A stretch of DNA of 34,230 nt from Cochliopodium minus (taxonomy: Eukaryota; Discosea; Himatismenida; Cochliopodiidae): positions 92,302-126,531 of the forward strand of contig JAMYWO010000122.1 in the NCBI GenBank assembly GCA_024220525.1. Direction: 5' to 3'. Under the pieces are notes generated by a model, which was not told where the DNA came from, made no database searches, and saw only the letters and a program-made list of their open reading frames with translations. Positions 10,396 through 19,822 of this stretch are shown piece by piece; within the stretch, counting starts at the first letter, position 1, and each line of letters opens with the position of its first letter. Position numbers and translations under genes: made by a program.

Positions 10396-11580
10396 ATGAG
10401 AAGAAATGAAAGAGAGGAGGTTGGAAATACTATAAAAACATTGATATGTACAGCATTAAAGGGGGATTATGCTGATGAGGGAATGATATTTGCAAGAGAA
10501 TGTAAAGAGAAATTAATGAAATTGTTGAGAAAACAAATATTACAAGATACAAATATAAAGGTGATCACAAAGGTAAAAACATCGATAGAAAAAAATCTAC
10601 AACCCCAAGAACCATTGCCATATAATAATAATATAACCTTTAATCAACCATTGGTTAATTTATTTCTCGAAAATCAAGATGTGGTAACCAATACCTTTGA
10701 ATTATCTCCCAAAAATCATATGGGAATGAATATTAATGTTAAGAAAAACATGAACCACAAAAATAATTTGTTCTCTTCAAATAATAAATTGGAGAAATCC
10801 AATAATGGCACACAAGATCAACCAGTGAAGAAAAAAAAGATAGATTTGAAGAGGAAGAGGAAGGAAATGGATATAAATATAAAGCCCTTAGGAAGCCCGA
10901 CCACAGTATGTCTGATATGTCAAACATCAAATTTGCCCTTCAAAATAGGCAGCAAAAAATTTCGCAATCATTTATGCTCTTGTGCTCATACTTCTCCAAC
11001 AAAAAAATCTATCAAATATTATTCAGTGACGATCAAAGCGAATATAAATAAGGTATTGTATGCATTGGAATTATTATTGCCCCATGAGACAGGCACCTTT
11101 AACGATATAGATCAGATGTTGAGAAAGAGGTGGATGGAATGTTGCACCCAGCATCAATCCAAGTTGCGGATCCCTATCAATGGGGAAAACACTAAATTAA
11201 ACTCTCACATCATCCTCTCCAGCCAAGAGAGTTGGAAGACCCTCGCTTCGAAATTAATAGGGGACACCCAAAATGTCTCTTGTTCCTATCAATTCGACAC
11301 CGAAAACCCCACAAATTGCGTAATCACTTTCAATGGCATTGTTTCTGCTCACATCAATTTGAAAAAAAAATTGAAGCAGCTCACTGAATTTGGCTGCATT
11401 ATGATCGCTCATAATTCTCCCTATGATTATCCTTGCTTGTCTTGCAATCTGCCTTCCAATTTCATCGAATGTACCACCAATTCTTACAAATGTTCAAATT
11501 GCATCTCTATCCAAGAGAGATATACTCTCTGCAATTCTCCTCGTCTTGGAACTTGTTTATACCAATATCATCCCAATTAA
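10396..11580 (+). CDS. Intronless Cys-rich protein resembling a prokaryotic zinc-binding family
   Basis: A single uninterrupted frame of 394 aa starts at ATG (MRRNEREEVG). Residues 1-70 are helical and charged. Residues 75-165 are low-complexity and end in a bipartite basic cluster (KKKKIDLKRKRKE). A Cys-rich segment follows (CLIC at 172-175, then HLCSCAH). Residues ~208-260 read YYSVTIKANINKVLY, FNDIDQMLRKRWMECC, QHQSKLRI. Later come IMIAHNSPYDYPCLSC and YKCSNC. From memory, bacterial and archaeal zinc proteins have the pattern 'LxDLDxFLRxIWLECCGHLSxF ... LARNxPPxxxCxxC', and the order and spacing here match it. That relationship is an inference from motif recall. Function is unknown; nucleic-acid binding is plausible given the zinc sites and nuclear-localisation-like run. 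The absence of introns contrasts with most neighbours and would fit transfer or retroposition. Confidence 0.7.
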   Translation: MRRNEREEVGNTIKTLICTALKGDYADEGMIFARECKEKLMKLLRKQILQDTNIKVITKVKTSIEKNLQPQEPLPYNNNITFNQPLVNLFLENQDVVTNTFELSPKNHMGMNINVKKNMNHKNNLFSSNNKLEKSNNGTQDQPVKKKKIDLKRKRKEMDINIKPLGSPTTVCLICQTSNLPFKIGSKKFRNHLCSCAHTSPTKKSIKYYSVTIKANINKVLYALELLLPHETGTFNDIDQMLRKRWMECCTQHQSKLRIPINGENTKLNSHIILSSQESWKTLASKLIGDTQNVSCSYQFDTENPTNCVITFNGIVSAHINLKKKLKQLTEFGCIMIAHNSPYDYPCLSCNLPSNFIECTTNSYKCSNCISIQERYTLCNSPRLGTCLYQYHPN

Positions 11581-11819
11581 AATTATAGTACTATTTCCTT
11601 TATTAACTTTTTTTTTAATTTTTTTTTTTTCTAAATTTTTTTGGTTTTTTTTATTTTTTTTTTTGACCATACCAAAAGTCAGATAAAAAATTAATCATTA
11701 TCGATTTTTTCTCCTTTTCTTTTTTTCTCATCTTATTTCCTTTGGGTAAATTTCAAAAAAAAAAAATAATTGTTTATTGTTTCTTTTATTCAAAAATTTT
11801 TTTTTGGTCAAAATAGAAA
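11581..11819. other. Convergent intergenic region
   Basis: This 239-bp region lies between the stop codons of the zinc-protein gene (+) and the TauE/SafE gene (-). It holds T-rich tracts and one A run, presumably both 3' UTRs and polyadenylation signals. No gene is seen. Confidence 0.6.
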
Positions 11820-13159
11820 TTATTTCCCAAACAATCTGGATACAGCAGGAATCTTATGGATCTTCAAAGAATAAGCAGACAAACCACCAATGATACAAGC
11901 AAAGAGAAGTCTTTGTTGATGTTCATCCAATCTGGTGGCAATTTTGGCGCCCAAAAAGGAACCAATGGAAGAACCAACAATAAGTGAAGGAGCAACTTTC
12001 CAAAAAACTTGTTTTACACGCACATAAGCCAACAAAGCAACAAAAGAAGGAGCGATCATTGCCATCAAAGAAGTTCCAATAGCGGTTTGTTGCGGAGCTA
12101 TGGTTCCCAACAAAGGGACCATAACAGTACCACCACCTACCCCAAAAAATCCACTAGCGAGACCAGTGACTACACCTACAGCAATCAATTTAAAGGTGTT
12201 TTTGGAAGCGATGGAGTTTTCCCAAGAGATTTCTCCCTGTGAAACTTGTTTTTCAGCTAAAGAATTCTCCTCTTTTATAATTTCTTCCCCTTTTTTGGGA
12301 GCACAATACATCACGAGGGGAACAGATAGTGCCATGAATATCCCCAATACTCTAGATAATGCCAAGCTCTTCAATGACATTGCTAATTTGACACCCATTG
12401 GTGCGAATGCAACGGAAGATGCTGCCAATACCAATGCTGCGGGTACATCTACCGATGACATTCCTCCCCCCAGATAATAATAACTTATTGCTCCGATCAC
12501 TCCTGATGCGAGCACCCCGATCAAGGATGTTCCATGTGCTTGATGTTGAGTTAATTTCACAATCGATACCAAAAGTGGAACACTGACCGTGCCTTTATTT
12601 TAGAAGAAATTTTTTTTTTAATAATATGTATATTCTCCATACATTTCTCTGAAATATTATTTTATCTCCTTTTTCTATTCAAATGAACATTATTGATAGT
12701 TATGCAACCAATCCAAGGTTTATATAAAATTTGGAAAAGAAATTTGGGAACAAAAATTTCATATTTTCCTATTTGATATATTTTTGAAAAGTGAACAAAC
12801 ATAATTTGATCCCATATATTCAGAGATCAAATTGTTTTTCTTCAAATAAAAAAGTAAATTTTATTACCTCCTCCTAATCCCACCATTGAACCGAATGTTC
12901 CCTTGAACAATCCCACTATCGTCCCCATCACATTCACTTTTCCCATGGGATAGCTATCAGGATTTAGCACATCTTTATTATCATGTGTATGTTCATCGTG
13001 TTTTATCACCCTTGACATAGAAAACTGTTTCATTTGGCAAATATTCTTGTTCTGATTTATAATTGGATATGATCTCAGATTATTCCATTTGATTGATTTG
13101 TTATTAAACAAGATAGATTGGTTGAAGCTTTTTTTGTTGAATTTGTTGATGAATTTCAT
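11820..13159 (-). CDS. TauE/SafE-family membrane transporter, probably organellar
   Basis: Exons 13159-12868 and 12592-11820 join in phase (354 aa). The junction restores the family glycine motif GLGGGTVSVPLL at residues ~94-105. A second copy of that motif, GFFGVGGGTVMVPLLG, lies near residues 245-260, so the two-fold internal repeat of TauE/SafE transporters is complete. Each half also has the following small-residue signature (QAHGTSLIGVLASG and QQTAIGTSLMAMIAP). Seven or eight membrane segments can be drawn. The first ~50 residues are rich in Lys, Arg, Asn and Ser with almost no acidic residue (MKFINKFNKKSFNQSILFNN), which looks like a mitochondrial presequence. Family members export or import sulfite, sulfonates or other organic anions; the substrate here cannot be told. 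The intron argues against bacterial contamination. Confidence 0.9.
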
Positions 13160-13393
13160 TTTTTTTTAATTTTTTGAAAAAAAAGGCTTCTTTCATTTTG
13201 ATCTTCATTTATTCAATGAATTAAAAGATTTTTTGGACATGATGATGGATTGAATTTTATCTTCCTCTTTAATATTTTATCCATCAATAACCGATCCATG
13301 TATTCAACCAAATATTTGAGGAATTTTAAAAAAAAAAATTGATCAAGGAGGATATAAAACATTCTTGAAAAGATAATTTACTCAAATTTATTC
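13160..13393. promoter_or_regulatory. Divergent intergenic region
   Basis: This 234-bp region lies between the TauE/SafE start (-) and the proposed RCC1-like start (+). It has T-rich stretches and no named motif. It presumably holds promoters. Confidence 0.5.
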
Positions 13394-14082
13394 ATGAATA
13401 ACATTAAGAGGAGTGAATTATATTATTGTAAGAAAAAATTAATTGGAGTATATCAAATTTCATATATTTTTTTGACCTTCATTCCTAAATAGCCAATCCA
13501 ACGTCAGAAATAAACTTTTTTTTTGGGGATAATATAAATGGAACAAGAGGGATAATGATTGAATGTAAAAAATCAATCAGCACATAAAAATATATGCCAT
13601 AATATTTAAATTTTTATGAACTATATATTCCAACAAATATTGGCTCATTATTAATTCATATTTTCATTTCATGATCAATCTATAGCCTCAGGAACATATT
13701 CAAAGCCCAAGATCTTTGATGAATATAATCTGGTGGCGATAGCATCTGGATATAATTTTTGCATTGGAATATCAGAAGATAGTAAAAAAAAATCTCACTT
13801 TTGATTATTTTTTTTTAATTATTTAAATTTATGTTTTTTTTTTTTAAATTTTTTCAAAATCATTTTAATAGATTGCTTGTATTCGTGGAATACAGTAGAG
13901 AAGGTAGTGAAGAAAGTGGAAGTGGCAGCAAAAGGGTAAAAAAAATTCATGCATAATTTCATTTTAAACAAATAATTTTTTTTTAAAAAAATTATGAAAA
14001 TTTAAACAAAAAATTATCAGGAAAATGATTTTGGTGAGGATGGGTTATGAACATGCACTAATATTGACAGACCTAGCAGAAA
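13394..14082 (+). CDS. RCC1-repeat gene, 3' truncated at a probable assembly join
   Basis: Exons 13394-13427, 13686-13781, 13872-13935 and 14021-14082 join in phase. They encode about 85 aa with two RCC1-type blades: VAIASGYNFCIGISED followed by NCLYSWNTVEKVV, and MILVRMGYEHALILTDLAE. RCC1 domains normally hold about seven such repeats forming a beta propeller, so this is a fragment. The last exon ends at a GTAAAATT donor and the intron then runs into simple repeat and a single N at 14234. No sequence beyond supports more exons on this strand. Read-through of that donor would end the protein at a stop at 14112-14114. The first exon is short and less certain than the others. RCC1-fold proteins include guanine-nucleotide exchange factors and ubiquitin-ligase parts, and which type this is cannot be told. 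Confidence 0.65.
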
Positions 14083-14310
14083 GTAAAATTAAAATTAAAA
14101 TTAAATTAAAATAAATAAAATAAATTTGATAAATTTGATAAATTTGATAAATTTGACAAAATAAATAAAATAAATAAAATAAAATAAAATAAATAAAATA
14201 AATAAAATAAATAAAATAAATAAAATAAATAAANATAAAAAATAAAAAATAAAAAATAAAAAATAAAAAATAAAAAATAAAAAATAAAAAATAAAAAATA
14301 AAAAAAATCA
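14083..14310. repeat. Compound simple repeat containing a single N
   Basis: The left part has AAAT-type repeats with four copies of ATAAATTTG. After the N at 14234 the unit changes to the A6T heptamer up to about 14306. The RCC1-like gene runs into it from the left and the large Cys-rich gene from the right. The unit changes exactly at the N. Confidence 0.85.
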
Positions 14311-14317
14311 AAAGTTT

Positions 14318-14805
14318 TTAATACCAAAATGTACACTGATCCTTGGTGAGCCCCAAACAAGTTTCAGAACTGTAGAAGTTTTTTTAATTTTAGAAAAAAT
14401 GATACACAACAAAGGGGGGTGGAAAATAAATTATTTTTTTTATTGTTTACGTTAATCCACGAGCAAGGCATTCACTTCTTGTAATGTCAGTGAATACACA
14501 AATTAAATCTAAATAAAATTGAAAATGAAAAAAAAAATTTTAAAAAATTTTTAAATAAAAATAAATAAAAAGATAAATTTAAAAAATATTAACTATTAAA
14601 AAAAAATTTTTTAAAAAAAAATATTGATCTTTTTAAATGTGTCTTAAACAAAAGCAAGTTACCTCTATGTTGCCACCATCCTTGTTGCAATAAACATTCC
14701 TCACGATTAGTGATGGAAGCGTTGTAGCAAGTGTAAGTTGGATCTTCTCTATCTAAAAATACAAATAAAAAAAATAAAAAATAAAAAATAAAAAAATAAA
14801 AAATA

Positions 14806-14842
<37 letters not shown>

Positions 14843-17800
14843 AATAAAAAATAGAAATCTAAAAATAAAAAATAAAATAAAAAAAATAAAAAAGATTTTA
14901 AAGAAAAAATACAAAAAATACAAAAAATAAAAAAATACATTGAAAAAAAAAAATTATGTTAATGGCTTACTGTTAATACAAGAATAATAGTTTCCCTGAC
15001 AGTTGTACGTGTTGTCACAACCAGAACTTGTTAAGGTGTTGTTTATTGAACAGATGACCAGAGATTCACATTGTTCTTTCGTTGTGATGTTAAACTGAGA
15101 ATTTTCTGGGGTGATCCATTTCTTTCCCAAGATATATGTACCATTAACAAAATTGGAGCAAGCTGTGTAAAAAAAAAAAAAATTAAAAAAAAATAAAAAT
15201 TTTATAACAGAAAAAAAAACAAAATAAAATAAAAAAAAATTTTATAATAGAAAAAAAATAAAACAATAAATTAAATAAAAAATAAAAAAAAGAATTTATT
15301 TGAACGAATATAAAATAATCAACAAATAAATTCAAATTTTATAAAGAATTGGTTGAAATTTTACCATATTCACTGTATATTTTACTGACACAAACTTTTA
15401 GGTTGCTGTCCCAATATTTGTAGGCTTCGTCTTCATTGATGTCAAAAACACACTCACTTTGGTTCAATTTGAGAGCACAATATCCGTCCAAACAAGTTTT
15501 GTAAGAAGAGTTTCCTGTCCCACACATACAGTCCGACTGGGAAAAAGAAGGGAAAATACTGTTTTGTTGAAATTTTTAACAAATGAAATTATTTATAATA
15601 AAAAAAAGTTTTAATATTAAAAAATTTTGGTATTAAAAAAATAAATTTTTTTGAAAGCTTTTACCATTGGCCTAATTGTTCATTCCAAGTGTGTCCTTTT
15701 AAAAAAAGTCAAAGTTTTGAAAAAGTAAATAAAATAAAGTTATTTGGAATTTTAAAAAAAAAAAATTGAAATCGTAAAAAATCAAAATTTTAAAAAGTAA
15801 AATTGAAAAAAAAAGCATTGAAAAAAAATCAAAAAAATGAAGATGAAAAATTATTGAAAAAATGCAAAAAAAAAATATTAAATAGATTTTGAAAAAACTA
15901 AATACCATAAAAGTTGCAAATTTCAAAAGTTGTAAATCTGTCATCAACAACTGCACAATAATCACCAATAGGCAGCTTGATACAAGCACCATTAGACTCA
16001 TCACAGACTTCACAAACTCCGAAATTTTGTTGTTCAAGGCAATCGCTCTTCGTGGTTATGTTCAACAAGTTGGTTGAGGTGGAGCAATAACCCTTTTGGA
16101 GACAAGTTGTTTGGTTGTCATTGGTGACTGCACCGTTTTGAGTAACACATTGGGAAACCAGTGTTCTGTTGTAAAAAGCAGCCAAAAATGTATCTTTAGT
16201 AGCAGAAGTCAACCCCTACATTGAAATTTCGAAAATAAAAGTTGAAATAAATTTAAATTAATATTAATAATTTTATGAATATTTAATGGGAAAATAATTT
16301 TTGAAAAAATAATATTTTTGAAGAATAGAAAATAAATAAATCAATAAGAAAATAAGCAAAAAATCAATAACTAAAATTCAATTTTTTTAAACAATACTTT
16401 TGAAATAAAAAGTTTACCCAAACTGCTCTTGCGTAACTTTCAATGGAAGATGGAATGGAGCTGTTGAAACATCCAACAAGAAAATTTTGCTGCTTTTCAA
16501 TAGTACAAGGATCACAAACATAATAACTCAAATTACTTTTTAAAATAAAAAAAAAATGAAATTTAAAAAAAAATGAAATTTTGAGAAATAGGTTTACCAA
16601 TCAGAACAAGGGCAATCACTACTATTATAGCATTTATTCACGACCAATTGTGTAAAACACGAGAACAAAGCGTCATACTGGTCATCTATCAACTTCTTAC
16701 TTGCAAAAGCGTCAGAAGTGCTGGTGCATCCTTTTAAAAGGTTTATTTTTGTTGTTAAATTAAAAAAAAAAACTTTTTATGAGGTGAAACTACCATTGAT
16801 TGGATCTGCTGTAATGTTTCTGAGGTAGAGATAATCTCCAAGAAAATTTTTGGACTCAGTGAAGTTGGAGCATTGGTTGATGGAGCTCGTAGAAATGTCG
16901 TAAAAGTATTCCGAAGAATCAGAAACTAGTCTGTTGTGACAACACTCAGTACCATACGCAAAATAATACGGATTACAACCTAAAAAAAAATGTTGCGATT
17001 AATAAAAAAATAATTAAATTAATTTTATTAAAAATAATCGTTGTTTAATTTATTATACATTTTTATTTTTCAATTTATTATTTTTTTTATTTTTTATTTT
17101 TTTTATTTTTTGTGAGCTTATTACATGGATCGTTCAAGTACTCGGGTGTTTGTGGTGATGCAAAGCACAATGAGCTGTTGTAACTAATTTGAGTATACCC
17201 CGAAATGAGTTTATTGTCGAGGAACAAATAACAGTCTTCTATCAAATTAGATAAAGTGTACCATCCGTAATACCATAAACTGATAAACAACAAATTAAAA
17301 AATTATTAAAAAATAAAATTTTACTAGTCTGTGAGTGTATCCCAATCTGTAGCGTCTAAATTTTATAATGAAATTTTATTTAAAAAAATATTTAATTTTA
17401 TATTAATAAATAGTTAAAACTGATTTTTTTTACTTATAATGGAAGCTGACAAAAATGAAACTGTTTGTTTTGCTGCACTGGCAGTGTTCGGATCGCAAGA
17501 ACTTCCAATGGAAGCTTGAATTGGAAACACATTGTTAAAACCAGTTGCAGTCTTTGTGAAAAAAAATTGTTTAAAAAATAATTTATTTGAAATTAAATTA
17601 TTAAAATTTAAATTATTATTTAAAAAAAATTGTACCTGGTTGTTTGAGTCCACTAATCTTTTCCCTGTTTTACTTTTGGTGTTTTTAAAGTTGAAATAGC
17701 ACTTCGAGAAATCTGTCCTTTTCCCAAAGCTAAATCTTGTCCCTCCTTTTATGTAAGAGGTCAAAATCATGAAAGTGAGTTTATTTTCAACGAGTGATTT

Positions 17801-18673
17801 GTCTGTCCCATTCACCCATCTATTCATTAAAATTATAATTAATTAATTTTTTGTTGGATAGAAGATTATATCCACTTTGTGAAAATTCAAAATGTCAATT
17901 TGATTGTTTCATAAAAATTATTATTATATTTTTGATTGAGGATATATAAATTTTTGATTTGTCAAAAATCGAAAATGAAATATTTCATTTTTTTATAAAT
18001 GTTAATATTATTTTATACCCCATTTGCATTGAGAATGATAATATAGGATCTTGTGCAGGTGCAAGTGGTATGACAAAATCTATCAAAAAAAAAAATTTTT
18101 TGAAGATAAGATTGATAAGGTATAAAATGATTGATGAATATTACCCAAGTTCGCTCCACCTTCATATAATGATAAATATTGTCACAATTTAGATAATTAA
18201 TAATATAATTTACCGATTCCAGAGTTCAAACTAATAATTTTACTTGCGAGTGGAATTGATGAGATGACTACATCTGGACATACCATCTCAACTATCCCGG
18301 CTATATTGGACAATCCAACTGGCAATTTAGGGCATTTATTTGAGGATGGTCCCATGCATATGGGGATGGAATCTGATGTGGAATTGTTAGATTCATATGT
18401 AAAATTATAAGAGGTATATCCATTCAAATTAGATCCATCATCCAAATAGATTTTATTATCAAAGTAAACATCAAAAATGGTCAGATTTATTGTTTCACCT
18501 ATTCCTATCAACGAATTTTTATTTCTATACTCCACTTTTTGAACGATCAAACCTTTATATTGATGATTATAGGGATTGTAATCTCTCAATGAACAAAAAT
18601 TTAAAATTATCCAAAATCACTTACACGAAGAGTATGTAATAAAAAGGAAGATGACAACCAAAATAACTTTCAT
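14318..18673 (-). CDS. Large secreted Cys-rich, N-glycosylated protein, 18 exons
   Basis: Exons: 18673-18625, 18582-18214, 18159-18145, 18079-18019, 17819-17636, 17551-17434, 17355-17325, 17279-17125, 16979-16794, 16730-16598, 16526-16418, 16215-15906, 15695-15665, 15558-15365, 15162-14971, 14752-14663, 14508-14451 and 14369-14318. All phases agree (2337 nt, 778 aa). A signal peptide, MKVILVVIFLFITYSS, begins it. The first ~275 residues look beta-rich with many NxS/T sites. The rest is Cys-rich with repeated units such as NITTKEQCESLVIC, NITTKSDCLEQQ, ASITNREECLLQQGWW and TDITRSECLARG. Exons of 15 and 31 nt are notable. The C terminus is doubtful: the last exon can end at TAA or at a donor (TTTTG|GTATTAAA) leading into the repeat with the N, so a membrane anchor like that of the relative at 30385-34141 may be missing. 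Probably a surface or secreted protein; family name not recognised. Confidence 0.82.
14760..14935. repeat. Intronic A-rich simple repeat (sense T-rich)
   Basis: Irregular A6T/A5T units fill most of the intron 14753-14970 of the large Cys-rich gene. A long open frame across it encodes only Phe/Tyr/Leu/Ile and is spurious. Confidence 0.8.
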
Positions 18674-18885
18674 TTTTTTTTATTTCGAATTTTTTAAAAA
18701 AAATTTACAAAATTTTCCCTTTTTTTATGCCGTTTTAATTTCTAAAAGGGAATTTAAATATATTCTTTTGTTGAAACCAACCCAAAAAAATTTCCATTTT
18801 GCATGTTGAAATTCATTTTTAAATTTAAAATAGATTGCTATCCTTCAAATAGATGATAATAAACATTCAAATATAAAAAAAAAAA
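18674..18885. promoter_or_regulatory. Divergent promoter region with inverted repeat
   Basis: This 212-bp region lies between the starts of the Cys-rich secreted protein (-) and the LIM-ankyrin gene (+). TTCCCTTTT (18715-18723) and AAAAGGGAA (18744-18752) are a perfect 9-bp inverted repeat around a 20-bp spacer. It could be a binding site for a dimeric factor, but this is unproven. Confidence 0.5.
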
Positions 18886-19791
18886 ATGAATTGCAAAAAA
18901 TGCAACCACTTTTTATCCAAATCGGAAATGAATGGAGATTCATTTTGGTATTTTCTTCAGATAACAAAATTACACCAATAATTATTAATATAAATAGGAA
19001 ATGTTTCAATTGTAATATTAAATATAAAAAGAAAATAATCACAAAGCAAGGAGAATGCAATGATAAAATCCATTTGGTCAAAACTGAAAAAAATATCTTT
19101 TCATTTGTAAATCCAAAATGCCCAAGATGCAATAAAATAGTATATATTAATGAACGGGTGGGTTCATGTGGAAAAGATTTTCATAAATTATGTTTTAAGT
19201 GCACAATTTGGTAAATATATCAAAATTTATAAATTTATATTTTTTGATAATTTAATTAACTTCTAGTAATTCGACATTGAATCAAGGAGCTGAACACGAA
19301 GGATCAGATCATCTTCCTTATTGCTTAAAATGGTATTTTTTTGAAAAAATTACCTTGATTATATATATAATAATTTAATATATATAATAATTTTTAAATT
19401 TGAAAGCTTTGAAATAAATTTTGGATCTCCTGGATCTAGATATGCATTTTTGAAAATAGGATCCAATAAAAAAGAAGAACATAATTTTAAAGGAAATGAA
19501 TATTCTGAAAGATCAACTCTTTATTCTGAAACTCCCATTGTTCTTTCCCAACCTCCCAATGTTGCTTTAAAAACTCCTCAAATTAAAAGAATTGTAAAAA
19601 CTATTTTAATGTATTAATTTTAATATTAAATTAATTTTTTAGATAAAAAGAGTTGTTAGGAAGGTAATTGTGAAAAAAAAAATACCACTTGTTAATCCCA
19701 ATGAATCTTCTAATTTTAGTAAAAATGAAGATAGAAATAATAATAATAGTAATAATAATAATAATAATAATGAAGATAAAAATAAAAATAA

Positions 19792-19822
<31 letters not shown>

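Noticed and set aside
11820-13159. Bacterial contamination for the TauE/SafE gene
   Set aside because: It has a phase-conserving spliceosomal intron and the base composition of its neighbours.
13239-13320. A C/D-box snoRNA suggested by ATGATGA at about 13239
   Set aside because: No CTGA box at a suitable distance and no terminal stem.
14315-14349. A fifth exon for the RCC1-like gene ending in TDPW
   Set aside because: It fits in phase but lies antisense to a Cys-rich exon (14369-14318) with better support, and a blade cannot be completed with it.
14045-14360. Open frames rich in Phe, Tyr, Leu and Ile across the compound repeat
   Set aside because: Translation of simple repeat with no coding composition and no start context; they lie in intron sequence.
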